Below are positions 47,530 to 58,727 of a DNA stretch of 64,000 nt, in pieces. The number at the start of each line of letters is the position of its first letter. Position 1 is the stretch's first letter. The notes under the pieces were generated by a model. The model did no database searches, was not told the DNA's origin, and saw only the letters and a list, made by a program, of their open reading frames with translations. Origin of the DNA: Valencia hispanica (Eukaryota; Chordata; Actinopteri; Cyprinodontiformes; Valenciidae); NCBI GenBank assembly GCA_963556495.2, contig OY747722.1:20200001-20264000 (forward strand), read 5' to 3'. The position numbers and the translations under genes were made by a program.

Positions 47530-47945
47530 TTCTTGTCTATTTCCCAAATCTGGGCTTTATAGAAGACATGAAGGGGACAAAGAAACCATTGAATGAAAGC
47601 CATAAGATGGCCTGTTTATGACAAGCCATGCAGGGACGTAGTTGGATGGTACTCTGGTCAGATGAAACCAAAATGGAAATTTTTGGTCTACATGCAGTAT
47701 GCTATGAGTGGTGGAACAATAACACTGCACATTAGCCAAAATACATCATCCTCACAATTAAAATTGATTGTGGCAGTATCATGCTGTGGGTTCTTTTTTT
47801 CCACAAGGACTGAGATGATGGGACATTCAATGCTGCTCAATACAGGGCAAACCTGGAGCAAAACATGTTAGAGGCTGAAAAATCCTTAGGAGTAGAGGTT
47901 CCAATACCCTAAAAATACTGCAAGCGATATAATAGAATTGCGCCC
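47530..47945 (+). pseudogene. Tc1-like transposase fossil
   Basis: GGTACTCTGGTCAGATGAAA, CCAAAATGGAAATTTTTGGT and GTGGTGGAACAATAACACTG (47650-47730) encode the SDETKMEIFG...NNNTAH block with the first catalytic Asp. GCAGTATCATGCTGTGGG (47772-47789) is the former GGSIMLWG. GGAGCAAAACATGTTAGAGG follows. Frameshifts present; termini not found. Confidence 0.75.
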
Positions 47946-49221
47946 AAACTCCATTCCTCAGGAGGTACTGTCCTGAAACTGTTAGATGCATCCCTGTTTC
48001 AAGACACCTGAATAAATGAATAGCTCATTAGCAGGACTCTGCAGAACTTGCTGACATGCTGATGTAATTTGCCTATTTGATTTAGGCGTCTATAAGCAGG
48101 GATGCATTTAGAAGTGTCATGACAGCATGTCTTGAGGTACAGACAACTGGCCTCTATATTTTCTTTCTCGGGAGTCTTTTTGATTTGTACCACTAGCATA
48201 GCCTGGGTTTAAAAAAAAGGTTATTTCTGAAACAATCAAACCAGTTTTTGGCAGTTGAAGAAAAGATCCAAACTTTTACTTCATAGGGCTTTTTAAAGCT
48301 GAAAAAACTGTTTTCTTAGAACCTTTCTCAGCTGAAACTTAAAGATTTGGTAAATGCAATTCATTTTGGCTTTCTCATCATTTTGCCCAGCTGTTGGCTA
48401 CTTAAGAAGATTCATTGGAAATCTTTCTATACACAGTCTTTCCTAGAAAAGGGTATTTGTATTTTTATCAGCACACTGACTTGGTTTATAAGGAGTTCCC
48501 TGTTGGGATTTAATGTGTCCTTAATCTGGCTCCCCACACATGGTGATAAAATAATGTATGTTCAGAGGACTTAAGATTAGTCATACACTACTGAACTCGA
48601 AGTGTGGTTCTTGCTGCCGCATGCTGTCTAACTTCCTGCTTCCAGCTGCTGGAGACACCTTTTCTGTCTAATCCTGACTGAAGGACAAGCTACTGCCTGT
48701 CAGACAGATAAGGAAGTGGCCTTTGTCTCCATGATCCTTCTTATGCTTGTATATTGGGTCGCTGTTCAAGTCTGAATGCCAAGTACAGGTGCAGCCAAAA
48801 GAAAAAGGCTCTGGAAACAATGACTTTTGGCTAGAATAGGCCAAATATAGAGCAGATGTTGAGATGACACCCTACTTTCAATTCATGTAAATCCTTTGCT
48901 GTTGACACTGACATTAACTAAAGGGAGAGGATGAGCTTTTCTGTGAAGATTTGTAGACAACAATTCCTCTACAAGAGAGGAAAAATTATTGAGTTTGCAT
49001 CTGACTGCTTGGAGTGCAGTACAACACATCTTATAGTACAATGGATAGTATATAGTACAATGTAGTATGGGTCTAAGTCAAAACTGTCACTGTGTAAGGA
49101 TAACTCACAGTGCTTGATCCCACAGTTTATTGCCTCACTAAGAACCAGATTAAAATTACAATATATATATATATATAGTAAATTGTCATGCCATAACCAG
49201 CTCATCTTAGTTCACTGAGTG
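47946..49221. other. Unassigned sequence
   Basis: No gene or element recognised. A short AT repeat lies at 49160-49177. Confidence 0.5.
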
Positions 49222-49795
49222 TGTCATGTTTGTGTATTTTAAAAACCCAAAGGCAGCAACAATTAAACTTAAATGATTTAATAATTTACAAAAACAAGGA
49301 ACAAAAACTTACAGACCTAAGAGAATCAAAAAATGCTGAGATGAGGGAGGAACAACAGGAACTGGACAGGAATCAGGATCAGACAGGGAAAGATTGACGA
49401 CGAACCAGCGAGTTGTGACTGAGAGTGGACTGTATTTATACTGAGGGGAGTGTGAGGATGTGAGCAGAAAGAGCTGTGGACTAATTAAGGGAAGCGGTTG
49501 CAGCTGAGAGGGAGTGAGCAGGTGAAACTAATTAACAGCTGGGATGGAAGGCAGAATGGCTAGGGAAACTGGGAGGAAGACCAGGAGCAAAACATAAGGA
49601 CTAGACAGAGGATAATACTAAAGAGGAATACAAAATAAAAAGGAGCAAAGGGTGAAAAACATCTGAGAACAAGGAGAAATATGGAAACAAGAAAGTGCAG
49701 AAATAACTAGTAGAAACAAAGAATAACTAAACACGATAATAGAACTAAATAAGGAAAATAACTGACAAAAACACAAACACCTAGGAACCATGACA
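49222..49795 (-). mobile_element. Solo LTR of an LTR retrotransposon, 574 bp
   Basis: Bounded by TGTCATG at the left and CATGACA at the right, the standard TG...CA inverted ends. Flanking 5-mers are GAGTG (49217-49221) and GAGAG (49796-49800), a 4-of-5 match for a target duplication. On the minus strand an AGTATAAATACAG TATA box near 49430-49445 gives the transcription direction, and ATTAAA near the distal end could be the polyadenylation signal. No gag/pol or second LTR lies nearby, so it looks like a recombined solo copy. The family resembles fish Ty3-type LTRs but is not proven. Confidence 0.7.
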
Positions 49796-49800
49796 GAGAG

Positions 49801-50189
49801 CTTCAAATAATTGTACTTGTTATATTTGAAGCAATGGATTATTTTCAACAACATTATTTTATATTGTGTTTGCATTTGAAATATCCTTTGCACAATACAA
49901 GAACTATTGATTGCTTAATTGAGTTATACCATTTTCATTCCGCTACTTACCATGTTGATTTGAAAGTAAAGTAAACAGTAAAAAAAAAATCTAACCTCAA
50001 CAAATGCGGCAACTGTACATACAAAGAACCAGAGATCCACTGAAAAATCAAATATCTACAACAACAATTTACCGCCATCTTAACCAGGACTACTACTATT
50101 CTTCTTCTTCTTCTTCTTCTTCTTCTTCTGGCTGTCAAACGTTAACAATATTAATTAATCACAGGGTAGCTGTGAACTAACTACGATTA
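49801..50189. other. Unassigned sequence with (CTT)n repeat
   Basis: 50101-50129 is a CTT trinucleotide run. An arginine-rich minus-strand open frame here is a translation of that run. Nothing else recognised. Confidence 0.6.
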
Positions 50190-50514
50190 TTTCAGAAACC
50201 CCCCTCAAATGCTCTGTGAGGAGTTCGCAGACCACTTCAGAGGGAACGTAGACACCATCAGATATACAGTTTTGTAGAGGCCGAGTTTCTTGACAAAGTT
50301 TTGCCCTTAGTGAGGCCCACCACGTCTTTTGGACCCAATTCCCACATCTTTTTTAAAGCAATTTTATGGATGTTTTAGAGATGAGATTTTAACCTTATTA
50401 ATTGCTCCCTTCAGTTGAGGGTCTTTCCGGCCGCCTTTAAAGGGGCGGTGGTGAGGCCCCTGCTGAAGAAGAGCAATTTAGATTTAAATTATTTTAACAA
50501 CTTTCGACCGGTTT
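50190..50514 (+). mobile_element. L2-type LINE fragment (start of reverse transcriptase)
   Basis: CTGTGAGGAGTTCGCAGACC, then FADHF-type sequence, and RVFPAAFKGAVVRPLLKKSN with FNNFRPVS at 50415-50514 match the stretch before RT motif A. It ends abruptly at 50514 next to CAGTGGCGT. A related stretch occurs at 22055-22165 in the long LINE. Confidence 0.72.
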
Positions 50515-50515
50515 C

Positions 50516-50837
50516 CAGTGGCGTGTCCAGACTTTTTTTCAGGGGTGGCACAGAAGAGGCACCTAGTTCTGCTGGGGTGGCACCCGTAAATCAAGGATCC
50601 GCAGTAATAAAATAAATGTTTTAAAATAAAACAGACATGTTTTCCTCTTGTAAAACAATTGCTGAAACTGAAATGCATATTTTGAGTGAGGGTGTGAGCT
50701 ATTAACGAACAGTCTTTAACAACAACAAAATAGCATTACAAAGCCTGTCAGTCCCAACTATGGTAATTTACCCGATCTGCATGTGTTACGAGAACACAGG
50801 GACACACATTGTAACTATACTACATGCTATTTTACAC
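50516..50837. repeat. Possible hAT-like terminus (CAGTGGCGT) interrupted by a piggyBac element
   Basis: CAGTGGCGTGTCCAGAC followed by CAGGGGTGGCAC is a start common to fish hAT-type elements. The sequence continues to 50837, where a piggyBac derivative is inserted, and may resume after 51792. No matching CGCCACTG end was found, so the call is tentative. Confidence 0.35.
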
Positions 50838-50841
50838 TTAA

Positions 50842-51788
50842 CTCTTTAGGCGTTGGGGTTCTTTCAGTAAAATCTTAAATTTTGATAACACTATTTCAAA
50901 AGCTTGTAGCTTAAATATGGTTAGAGATAAAGGCATATTGTAAATTAGAAAAATCTTCAGTATGACTCAAAGTTTGAACAAATTCACTCATCTAATTTGC
51001 ATATCATGACATCATCGGGTGGCGGCCATATTGGATTTCTTACATTTTACAGATGTTCATCTTTTTTAAATTTTAGTTTCTTTTTTTTTGTCTTTTCTTA
51101 AGCTTTTTGGAGTTTTTTTTTTGTTTCTTTGGAATTTTTTATATTTGCAGATGTTTATCAATCTAGATGACATTGCTTAAAGTGCTTCAGTGTGTGGCAT
51201 CTTTCATTGCAAGGTACTGCGCACTGATCTACTCCACAGGGAGTTTCTCCTGCATCTGCTGCTATTTCCGTAGGTTTTTACATTCCTGCCTCATCTGTTA
51301 CCATCACCTGTGTTTTGAAAACTCCTACTACCTCCACCACTTTCCTTTACCATACCCCGTTCTACCAACCCGGACAAGCTGAAGCTGTGCGTCGGGCCAA
51401 TTTTACACGCCGTTGGATTATCAAGGCAAATGGACTGGCTGTCGCTACGCACTGAAACACTTTCTGTCTTGCTGGATATATTCATCAGAAAGTGAAGATT
51501 CTTCCTCAGAATCTGAATCAGCAATTACTTGATGAAGTGCTTCGTCAGCGGTGAACAGACCTCTCGCCATGGTAAGTTTTCTCTCTACAATTCATTCTCT
51601 CTACACTCTGACTCCTACTACGTCTCCTCGAGTTGCGGGTTGTTTTCAGCCTTTAAATACTCTAAAAATCTCCATGGTAACATACCCACAAATCTTGCTC
51701 AGATTGAAGTTATATATGTCTGCCACCTCTTGGAGTAAAGTAGTAACTACATGAGGGATAATATTTTCGACTTTTGGCACTTAAAGAG
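50842..51788 (-). mobile_element. Non-autonomous piggyBac element, 947 bp
   Basis: Inverted ends CTCTTTAGGCG (left) and CACTTAAAGAG (right; its complement is CTCTTTAAGTG) abut TTAA at 50838-50841 and 51789-51792. Near the right end a minus-strand frame keeps the N-terminus of a piggyBac transposase, which fixes the orientation. The catalytic middle and C-terminal domains are gone, so the element depends on transposase from elsewhere. Confidence 0.82.
51445..51570 (-). pseudogene. piggyBac transposase N-terminal remnant, 41 aa
   Basis: ATG at 51570 on the minus strand reads MARGLFTADEALHQVIADSD followed by SEEESSLSDEYI and a TAG at 51445-51447. An N-terminus with FTxxEAL then an acidic Ser/Asp/Glu tract is typical of piggyBac transposases. 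The DDD catalytic domain and the Cys-rich tail do not follow, so this is a leftover of an internal deletion. Confidence 0.75.
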
Positions 51789-51792
51789 TTAA

Positions 51793-52340
51793 AACTAACA
51801 GTCGGGCTGAACCAGGTTAGCATGGTTGGCAGCGCACATGATTGTATATAAAAGATGACCCATTTGGGGAGTGACAAGCTGAGTGATATTTTACGTGGCT
51901 AAATTAACGCATAGCCTACCTGCGTTGCAGTAGAGATCCAAATGAAAAGCAAACAGACTTCATCAGCGGCGGTGGCGCCATGAGGGAAGAGACAGCTAGC
52001 GCGAGGTGGAAAAATTTTCCTGATATCCAAGCATCTTACTTTAGTTTGTGAAATGCTACCGGAACCTGACTCAGAGCCAATCACACGCGAGCTGAACACA
52101 ACAGGCCGGTCTAAGTGGTACAATAATCAGGCGAGAGATTGCTGAGCAGACAGACGGACCGAGTGCAAGAGGACCGCCCTCATATACAATAATAATTGCT
52201 TGCATTTATATAGCGCTTTTCAAGACTCTCAAAGCGCTTTACAACTCCATTATTCATTCACTCACTGGTGGAAGCAAGCTATGAATATAGCCACAGCTGC
52301 CCTTTAACCTATTATCTTTTAGCCATTTGCTAAGGCAAAC
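51793..52340. other. Unassigned sequence and a fish repeat with GCGCTTT motif
   Basis: 51793-52180 may continue the interrupted repeat that starts at 50516. 52198-52300 reads TTTATATAGCGCTTTTCAAG then CTCAAAGCGCTTTACA and CACAGCTGCCCT, a common fish dispersed repeat of unclear class. Confidence 0.45.
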
Positions 52341-52590
52341 TAACTGGTAAACCTTTTCTGAATGTTTCTTATTAATTTTGGATAGCGCTGAGCATGCTCT
52401 TCATGGGACTATCCTACAACCACAGAGTGTTTTCAGTCAGAAGCTTCAACAGTTTCACTGCAACACAGGCTGCTACAGGAGATCTTTCCTGCACACAACA
52501 ATCAGGATCTACAACAACTCCTTGAAGAATTAAATAGTATGAGCTACAACAACACTTGTTTTCCCTCTGGCATCAATAAAGCAATTTTGA
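52341..52590 (+). mobile_element. LINE 3'-end fragment (copy 3 of 3)
   Basis: TTTCTTATTAATTTTGGATA, CTTCATGGGACTATCCTACA, TTTTCAGTCAGAAG and GGAGATCTTTCCTGC, then CAACAACTCCTTGAAGAAT and a TTTTCCCTCTGGCATCAATAAAG tail near 52560. This is the most complete of the three copies and shows the terminal polyadenylation-like AATAAA. Confidence 0.65.
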
Positions 52591-54074
52591 ATTTAATTGT
52601 ATTCTTCTGGACAATAGAGGTATTATTTGCTTATCAATATGAGCAAAATGGTGTGGAACCAAACCTTTACATAACTCCAGTTCCCACTTTTATTATTTAT
52701 GGTTATTTATGGTTATCTTGCAGCTGCAGTATTGCTTATCTATGTTAACTTGTTTGTTTGCCAAGGCTTACCTGATGTGAAGTTATCACTGCAGATTGTT
52801 GCATTTATAATCGTCTGGTCGTTGCAGATGCATCTTCTGATCATTTACAACACCTGATCGCGTCTCTTTCTGCACACTAAACGCGCAGTAGACCGGGAAG
52901 TGACAGAGATCGACAATCCCTCTATCTTGCCTGTGACTGAGAGGAGATATATACAGGGAACCATGGATGCAGTTTGGATCTACCATACTGTTTACGTGAG
53001 GAGCACTGAATGCAGTAAGGGCTGAATGCATGCATTAATTGCATTAGAAAAATTGATCACTTTAATTCCACAAATTAATCGACCTGAGTTAACGCTTTAA
53101 TTTTGACAACCCTAATTATTATTAAAACCTGGATTGGTGGTAACTGAGAATTGTATCTACAGCTCATCTATTTGTGAACCCTAAAGCTTTTACAGCGTTT
53201 AAGTACTTGATCTTCAAGAGCATTGTGATTAAATGCATCAGTACATGATTTAAATTCAAGCTAATTCAGTCCATTTACATAGGGCCAATTCACAACAGAT
53301 ATCACCTCAAGGCACATTCCAAAGAAATTCAAGATGTTATGTACCCCCAAAAAGAAATATATTTTCAAAGGTTATCAGCTTGGTGTGTGTAGACTATTTA
53401 AGTTATCACCTCTCATGCAGTAATTATGTGGTCCATAGGTTGTTGAGGTCTCCTGATTTGAAAAGGTCCTTACCCTGTCAAAGAGAGAGGCTGAGTGGAG
53501 TCAAGTAACCAATTGCACACCTTAAAATAAAATAAAAAACAATTTTGCAGCTTCTATGTGCTATTTTGTCCACAGTATCCACATAAATGATGGTGCTTAC
53601 TTGTGGAAAAAAAGGTATAAAATGTTGTCTTCAAGAAAGAAAACAAATAGGACCAGAATCAGCATTGTGAAAAGACGCAAGTTTGAAACAATTATAATAC
53701 TATTTTATAAAACACCTCAGATGTCAGACGTGGACTGAGAATCTATATTTAGAAGATGTAACTCCAATAACTACATCTCTTTACTGTGACCTGAAAATAA
53801 TCTTTTAGAGAACTGTAATCTGAAATAAATAGAAATGGTTGGTATGCTCAAATGATATAGCCTTTTCAAGTTTAACTGAAGGTGAATTGCTTTATATATG
53901 AATTAGGGTCATTTTTGGAATGACCATAACCTGGATTCAGTGTACACTACTCTTTTCAAATGCCTTTACACTAAATACTGAAAAAATTAAATCACCAGAA
54001 CCTTTCCTTTCATTTGCCAATCATACACTATTTTTGTAGGTTTGTGCAAATAAAAAACATTGAACTTCGTACTT

Positions 54075-54078
<4 letters not shown>
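52591..54078. other. Unassigned sequence with one short fish repeat
   Basis: 53255-53340 (CCAATTCACAACAGATATCA with CTCAAGGCAC) is a shorter relative of the insert at 24564-24787. No gene recognised. Confidence 0.5.

Positions 54079-54164
<86 letters not shown>
54079..54164. repeat. (AT)n microsatellite, 86 bp
   Basis: Uninterrupted AT dinucleotides ending at ATATGCATG. Confidence 0.98.
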
Positions 54165-54167
<3 letters not shown>

Positions 54168-56279
54168 TGATTTAGGTTTTTGTTATCCCACACAGCTGAT
54201 CGCGGTCTGAAGCTCACTTTTACCCAGCAAAATAGATTCTTCTCCTCAACATCAGCATCGTCACTACTTTATGATCCAGTATAGAGCCATGTTTTTACAA
54301 CCAGACTGTATGGGGTAAAAAATAATAAAAAACACAGAAGGTCAGACAGTGGATTTTTATTAGTACATGGCAACAAAGAAAGTCATATTGCTGTCAGGAT
54401 TTTTTTACAACATTGCTACTGCTTGTTAAAGACAAATCCACCTATCAGAGATTATTGGACTTCCCTTATTTAGAAATAGTGAATACAGCTCTCTTGCATG
54501 TGTCCTTGCATGCCACGTGTTAAAATCAGAAACTGATGAAGTAGGGTGCGGCAGGATAACCTGCTTTTCTTGAAATCATGCTGTGGTTGTCATGGCAACG
54601 GGGCAATATGACAGAGCTGATGACAGAGGAGAACTAAGCAGAGATCTGTCACTGAAATAGCCTCATATGTTGGAGCCATGCTATAATGATGTGTGCACCT
54701 GTGAGTGTGGGCTCAGATGGATCTTCTGCTGCATCTACAAAAAATGAAACATATCAGTCTGATTTGACCTGGGAGCTCTCTTCTCCCAAGAAATATAACA
54801 AAGACGGTGTGTCAAGTATGTTTGACCAAAGCACCATAGTAGCCAATGAAGTAAAACAGTTACTCTTGTTTGGGTGCACTACCTAACACTTAAGGTTGCT
54901 GGTCTGCAGATTAAACTCCTCAATCAAACTGTCTTCGTGCAACACTGAGATAAATTTGTCTTTGTTCCAACATTTTAGCAAGTATGATTGGGCAGAAAAT
55001 CATAACTTAATGCAAAAAGATGAATGAGTTCTTTAGTTTTCACATGTTGAATGAGGTTCACTGCAAAGTCTTTCCCTGAAAGATCCCAAAATCTTGATGA
55101 AATTTCTGTAAAACAAATTTAAATGCCTGCTTTATGATTACAATTTTTGTACGGCAATATATGACAGTACACAGTCAGTTTCATATGTCTATTGAACAAT
55201 AATAATAATAATATATTGTTGCAAAGAGATTTTGGAGGATACGGTCTGCAATTTCAGAAAATGGTAATTCATCACTCGAGTTAACTGAGAATGTCCTGAA
55301 AAACAGAAAATATCCAGTGAGTGTGTGTCAGTTTTGTGGACATAAGTATCATGTTAATGCAGAGGTTGGAGGGGAAAGGGTTGATTTGAGATTATAGGAC
55401 AACAGGAGCTCAAATCTGAATGCACATGTTAAATTTTGAAACAGATGGGATGGACACCAAGCCTCTGCTACTGAGAACAGGAAAACATGGCTACTGTTTG
55501 CACAGGTTCACCAAAATTGGTCAGTTGCTGAAAAGAAAAACATGGTTTAGTCTGATGAGTTTTAATTTCACCTGCAACATTCAAATGGTAGGGTCAGTAT
55601 ATAGCATAAATATGAAAGCATAATAAATAAATTATGTGATAAATAAGTATAAATGAGTGTCTAGTAGTGCTGTTTACATATGTATTCATTATTGTGCCAT
55701 TTTATTGCGTATTGTTGCGTGGGCCACGGATTGGTAAAAACCTACTCCAAGCAGGGGGTGTAACGTTGTTCTTCCTTTTAATGAAGAAAACCCAAAAAGA
55801 ACAGTACAGCCGACAGTTTAAATGCTCTAACGCTGATGCAGATGAACTTTCACGTCCACACCAGAGTCATCGAGCATCTTTTCTGCTTCCAAAAAACTTC
55901 CCCACACAAGCCCCTCCTGCAGAGTTCCGATAACAATGTAACTATACAACAGCACAGTTCAACACGTATTGTCTTAGCTAGTATGCAAAATAACATGGGG
56001 CATAAAAACACATTATTACAATCACTACAATATTATTTAAAATATAAATTTTCCGTCTAAAACTGTTAGTGTGCCACCCTCTTTAGGTTAAAAGTATTTT
56101 CTTTGCTTTCTTTTCTTCTTTTTTTACGTGTCCTGTTTGGCAGTGTGGAGCTCAGAATTGGTGTCTGAGTACAAAGTAGAAGCCCAACAGATTTACTTTC
56201 ACAAGCAGAGCACTACAGGTTTTGCTATAGTACTCCACTTGATATGTGTGTGAAAAATCTTTATTATGAATTGCTGGGG
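54165..56279. other. Unassigned sequence with an X-box-like motif
   Basis: 54586-54599 reads GTTGTCATGGCAAC, close to the palindromic RFX-factor X-box. 55640-56060 is somewhat richer in GC with no family recognised. No gene supported. Confidence 0.45.
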
Positions 56280-56880
56280 GTTTTATTTCCTGATGTTAAG
56301 GACACGGAGACGGAAAATTAAGGGGAAGAAAGAAAGAAGATGAAGAAGAGAGGTAGGAGAGAGGGGGAAAAACAAAACAAAACACGAAAAAGGAACATCG
56401 ACAAAACAAACCAAACATTGTGAACTAAGAATTACACAACCACATCACACAAAAATAGATATAAAAATACAACAACAATGTCACAGAAAAAACTCATGGT
56501 ACTGATTATTCAAGCTCTAGTAATGATAACCTCAGCCCAAGAATATATCCTTAAACACCAGAGACACCACATCTATGTGTGTGTGTTAGCATGCTGGTGC
56601 ATATACGGTTTCTCCATAAGACTGTTCGATAGTTGGTGTGAGCAGGCATCAATCCGTCTCCCAGGAATCGATGCAGACATGGAGATCGGAGCCAAGACGT
56701 CCAAAGGACCACTAGAGCCCCAGGTGGACCCGGGCGGGGCCGACCGCATCCCCCAAGAGAGGAGCAGAGGAGAACCCCAGGGGAACGTCCAGCAGCTACT
56801 ATGCAGGGGCCCGGGGGGCCGCAGTGACGAGCCCACGGGCCCCGCCGGCAACCTGCTACGCCAGGGCGGGCAGGTCCATT
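56280..56880 (+). repeat. Purine-rich then GC-rich segment, probable dispersed repeat; ORF of 161 codons doubtful
   Basis: A purine-rich stretch (56300-56400) and an A/C-rich stretch are followed at 56690-56880 by sharply GC-rich DNA (GACCCGGGCGGGGCCGACCG type). An open frame from ATG 56478 to 56963 begins MSQKKLMVLIIQALVMITSA, which resembles a signal peptide, and continues with a Gly/Pro/Arg-rich part. I know no family for it. The composition jump, with an ordinary AT-rich tail in the same frame, suggests repeat and not gene. Confidence 0.4.
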
Positions 56881-57127
56881 TAATAATTTGGTTAAAACTA
56901 TTTTCTACATTTGAATTTGAATCAGTCGTCCCCATTTGTTCTGTGGTGAGCTCTGAACTATGATGTCAGCAGCACTGCCTGCTGTGGGGTATAAAAGTAG
57001 CCGAGTGTCGGCCACTCCGCAGCGAGTTGGAATAACAAGAAAGTGTTGATGCCGCCCAACCCTCTCCCCCCGCCGTCCCTCGGTCCGCCAGGCGACACCT
57101 CCTTTTGGCACATTTTTCAAACAGGAA
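56881..57127 (+). promoter_or_regulatory. Promoter-like segment with TATA box, possibly LTR-derived
   Basis: TGATGTCAGCAGCACTGC is followed by GGGGTATAAAAGTAGCCGAG (TATA at 56990-56996) and GTCGGCCACTCCGCAGCG, then a C-rich stretch. A CRE-like TGATGTCA plus a strong TATA with a GC-rich start region is usual in LTRs. No downstream gene was found on the + strand. Confidence 0.35.
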
Positions 57128-57205
57128 ATGTGGGCTGGTGCCTATCTCCAGCATCACAGGGCAAAAGGCGGGGTACACCCTGGACATGTAGCCAATCCAT
57201 CGCAG
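57128..57205 (-). mobile_element. SINE fragment (inner part)
   Basis: GGTGCCTATCTCCAGCATCA, AGGCGGGGTACACCCTGGAC and CCAATCCATCGCAG are the reverse complement of the GATGGATTGGC...GGGTGTACCCCGCCTTT region of the common fish SINE also present at 59895-60085. Confidence 0.65.
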
Positions 57206-58727
57206 TGTTAAAATTTCAATTCAGCTAAATTAAATCTTAAGCTTTCTGTGGAAGATAAATTATACTATGAAAAGACCATCAAAAAAATCCCTGATAGACA
57301 CACAGCCTAATTAAAAAGGTGTTGCTGCAAAGGTATGAGGTACTTTTATGAGGGGACTTGTGTCACATCTTATGTTATAATTTCTACTTCTTTCACAGTC
57401 ACATAATGTACTCACGAACATTGCCTTTGAAAAACATCCTACTGATATGTGAGCCATGGTTTCAGACTTGTTACAACAGCTTGATCTGAAAACATGCTGT
57501 GGATGCCTGTATGTAAGACACTTGACAATCACAAGGTGTCCTGCCGTAAAAAGGAAGGAACTGGCATAAATCATATGTGAACAACTAAATCCCTAACTTC
57601 TGAAGCATCTAATGTCACTTTAAAATTGTTATATTGTAATTGAATAAAGATGGATAGTAAAAAAAATGATTACGAGAACTCACACAAAATATGAATCATA
57701 ATAAAGCACACTGAGACATGAGAGTGAAAATGAGAAGGGTGAGTGTGTCTTGCTCAACCAAATATGTAATTTAATAAGGAAAATGAAATTAAAACTGCTG
57801 TACAAAAAAAGAGACAGGTTTCAAGCTTTTCCTTAAATCAATCACAAAATAAACATGTTTTGACACTGCTCTTGTCAAAAATCTATAAAAAGCACTGTTC
57901 TGTAATAAGCTGGCTATTCAAACATTTACTCTATATAGTACACTATGTTTCGAAAAGTATGTAGCCATGTTCTGTGCTCATTTGTACTCCAAAAGAAAAT
58001 GCTGTGAATTCTGTGAGGACTTAAAAAAACAGTGATTGAAACTTAGAATTAATCTATTTTCTTGAGTGTATTTGCTTCATCTTCATTTTAAAAATACTGC
58101 ATTTGTGCTAATATGTAGAAATTACCCCAGAAAGACAGCTCATCTGTTACTTTAGTATTAACATAAAAATGCACAGCCCTTTATCGAAAGCATTATTTTT
58201 GTGTTATTTGCTGAAGCTCCTGCTTTAAAAAATTACAATTGAGTTTTTTCTACAAGCTCACATTAGTGCATAATTTGAATGAAATACTAAACTGACAGCA
58301 CTGAAGGTTACAGCTCCTTTTTACCAAGCAAATAGGTAATTGTTTGAAGGATTTAGGGGGACCTTGTTAAAGGTTTCAGCAATAAATCTGCTGTACCTGA
58401 TAAGGATTTGTGCCAATTGTTGTTTTGAAACATCTTTGTAGCGAGGACCTGTTGACCCGTCTGTTCATCTACTGATTATCTTTTCAATGGCAGAGAAAAG
58501 ATATGTTGCTCATTAGAAGTAGTAGATATTGATTGTGGCCTCTTTGCTTCGGAACAGTGTGTCTGATTGGCCTGCATCACAGATAATTGCAAGTATTGCT
58601 GTCTGATCAACTGGATCTCATCGCTTTTTCTTTTCTTTTTTCGTCACTGCCTGCATCAGAACCTATCTATCTGAAAGCCATGAAGTTCTTTTGTCAGAAT
58701 TTATCACATTTTTCCATCTTCTCAACA
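57206..58727. other. Unassigned sequence
   Basis: AT-rich, no gene or element recognised. Confidence 0.5.
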
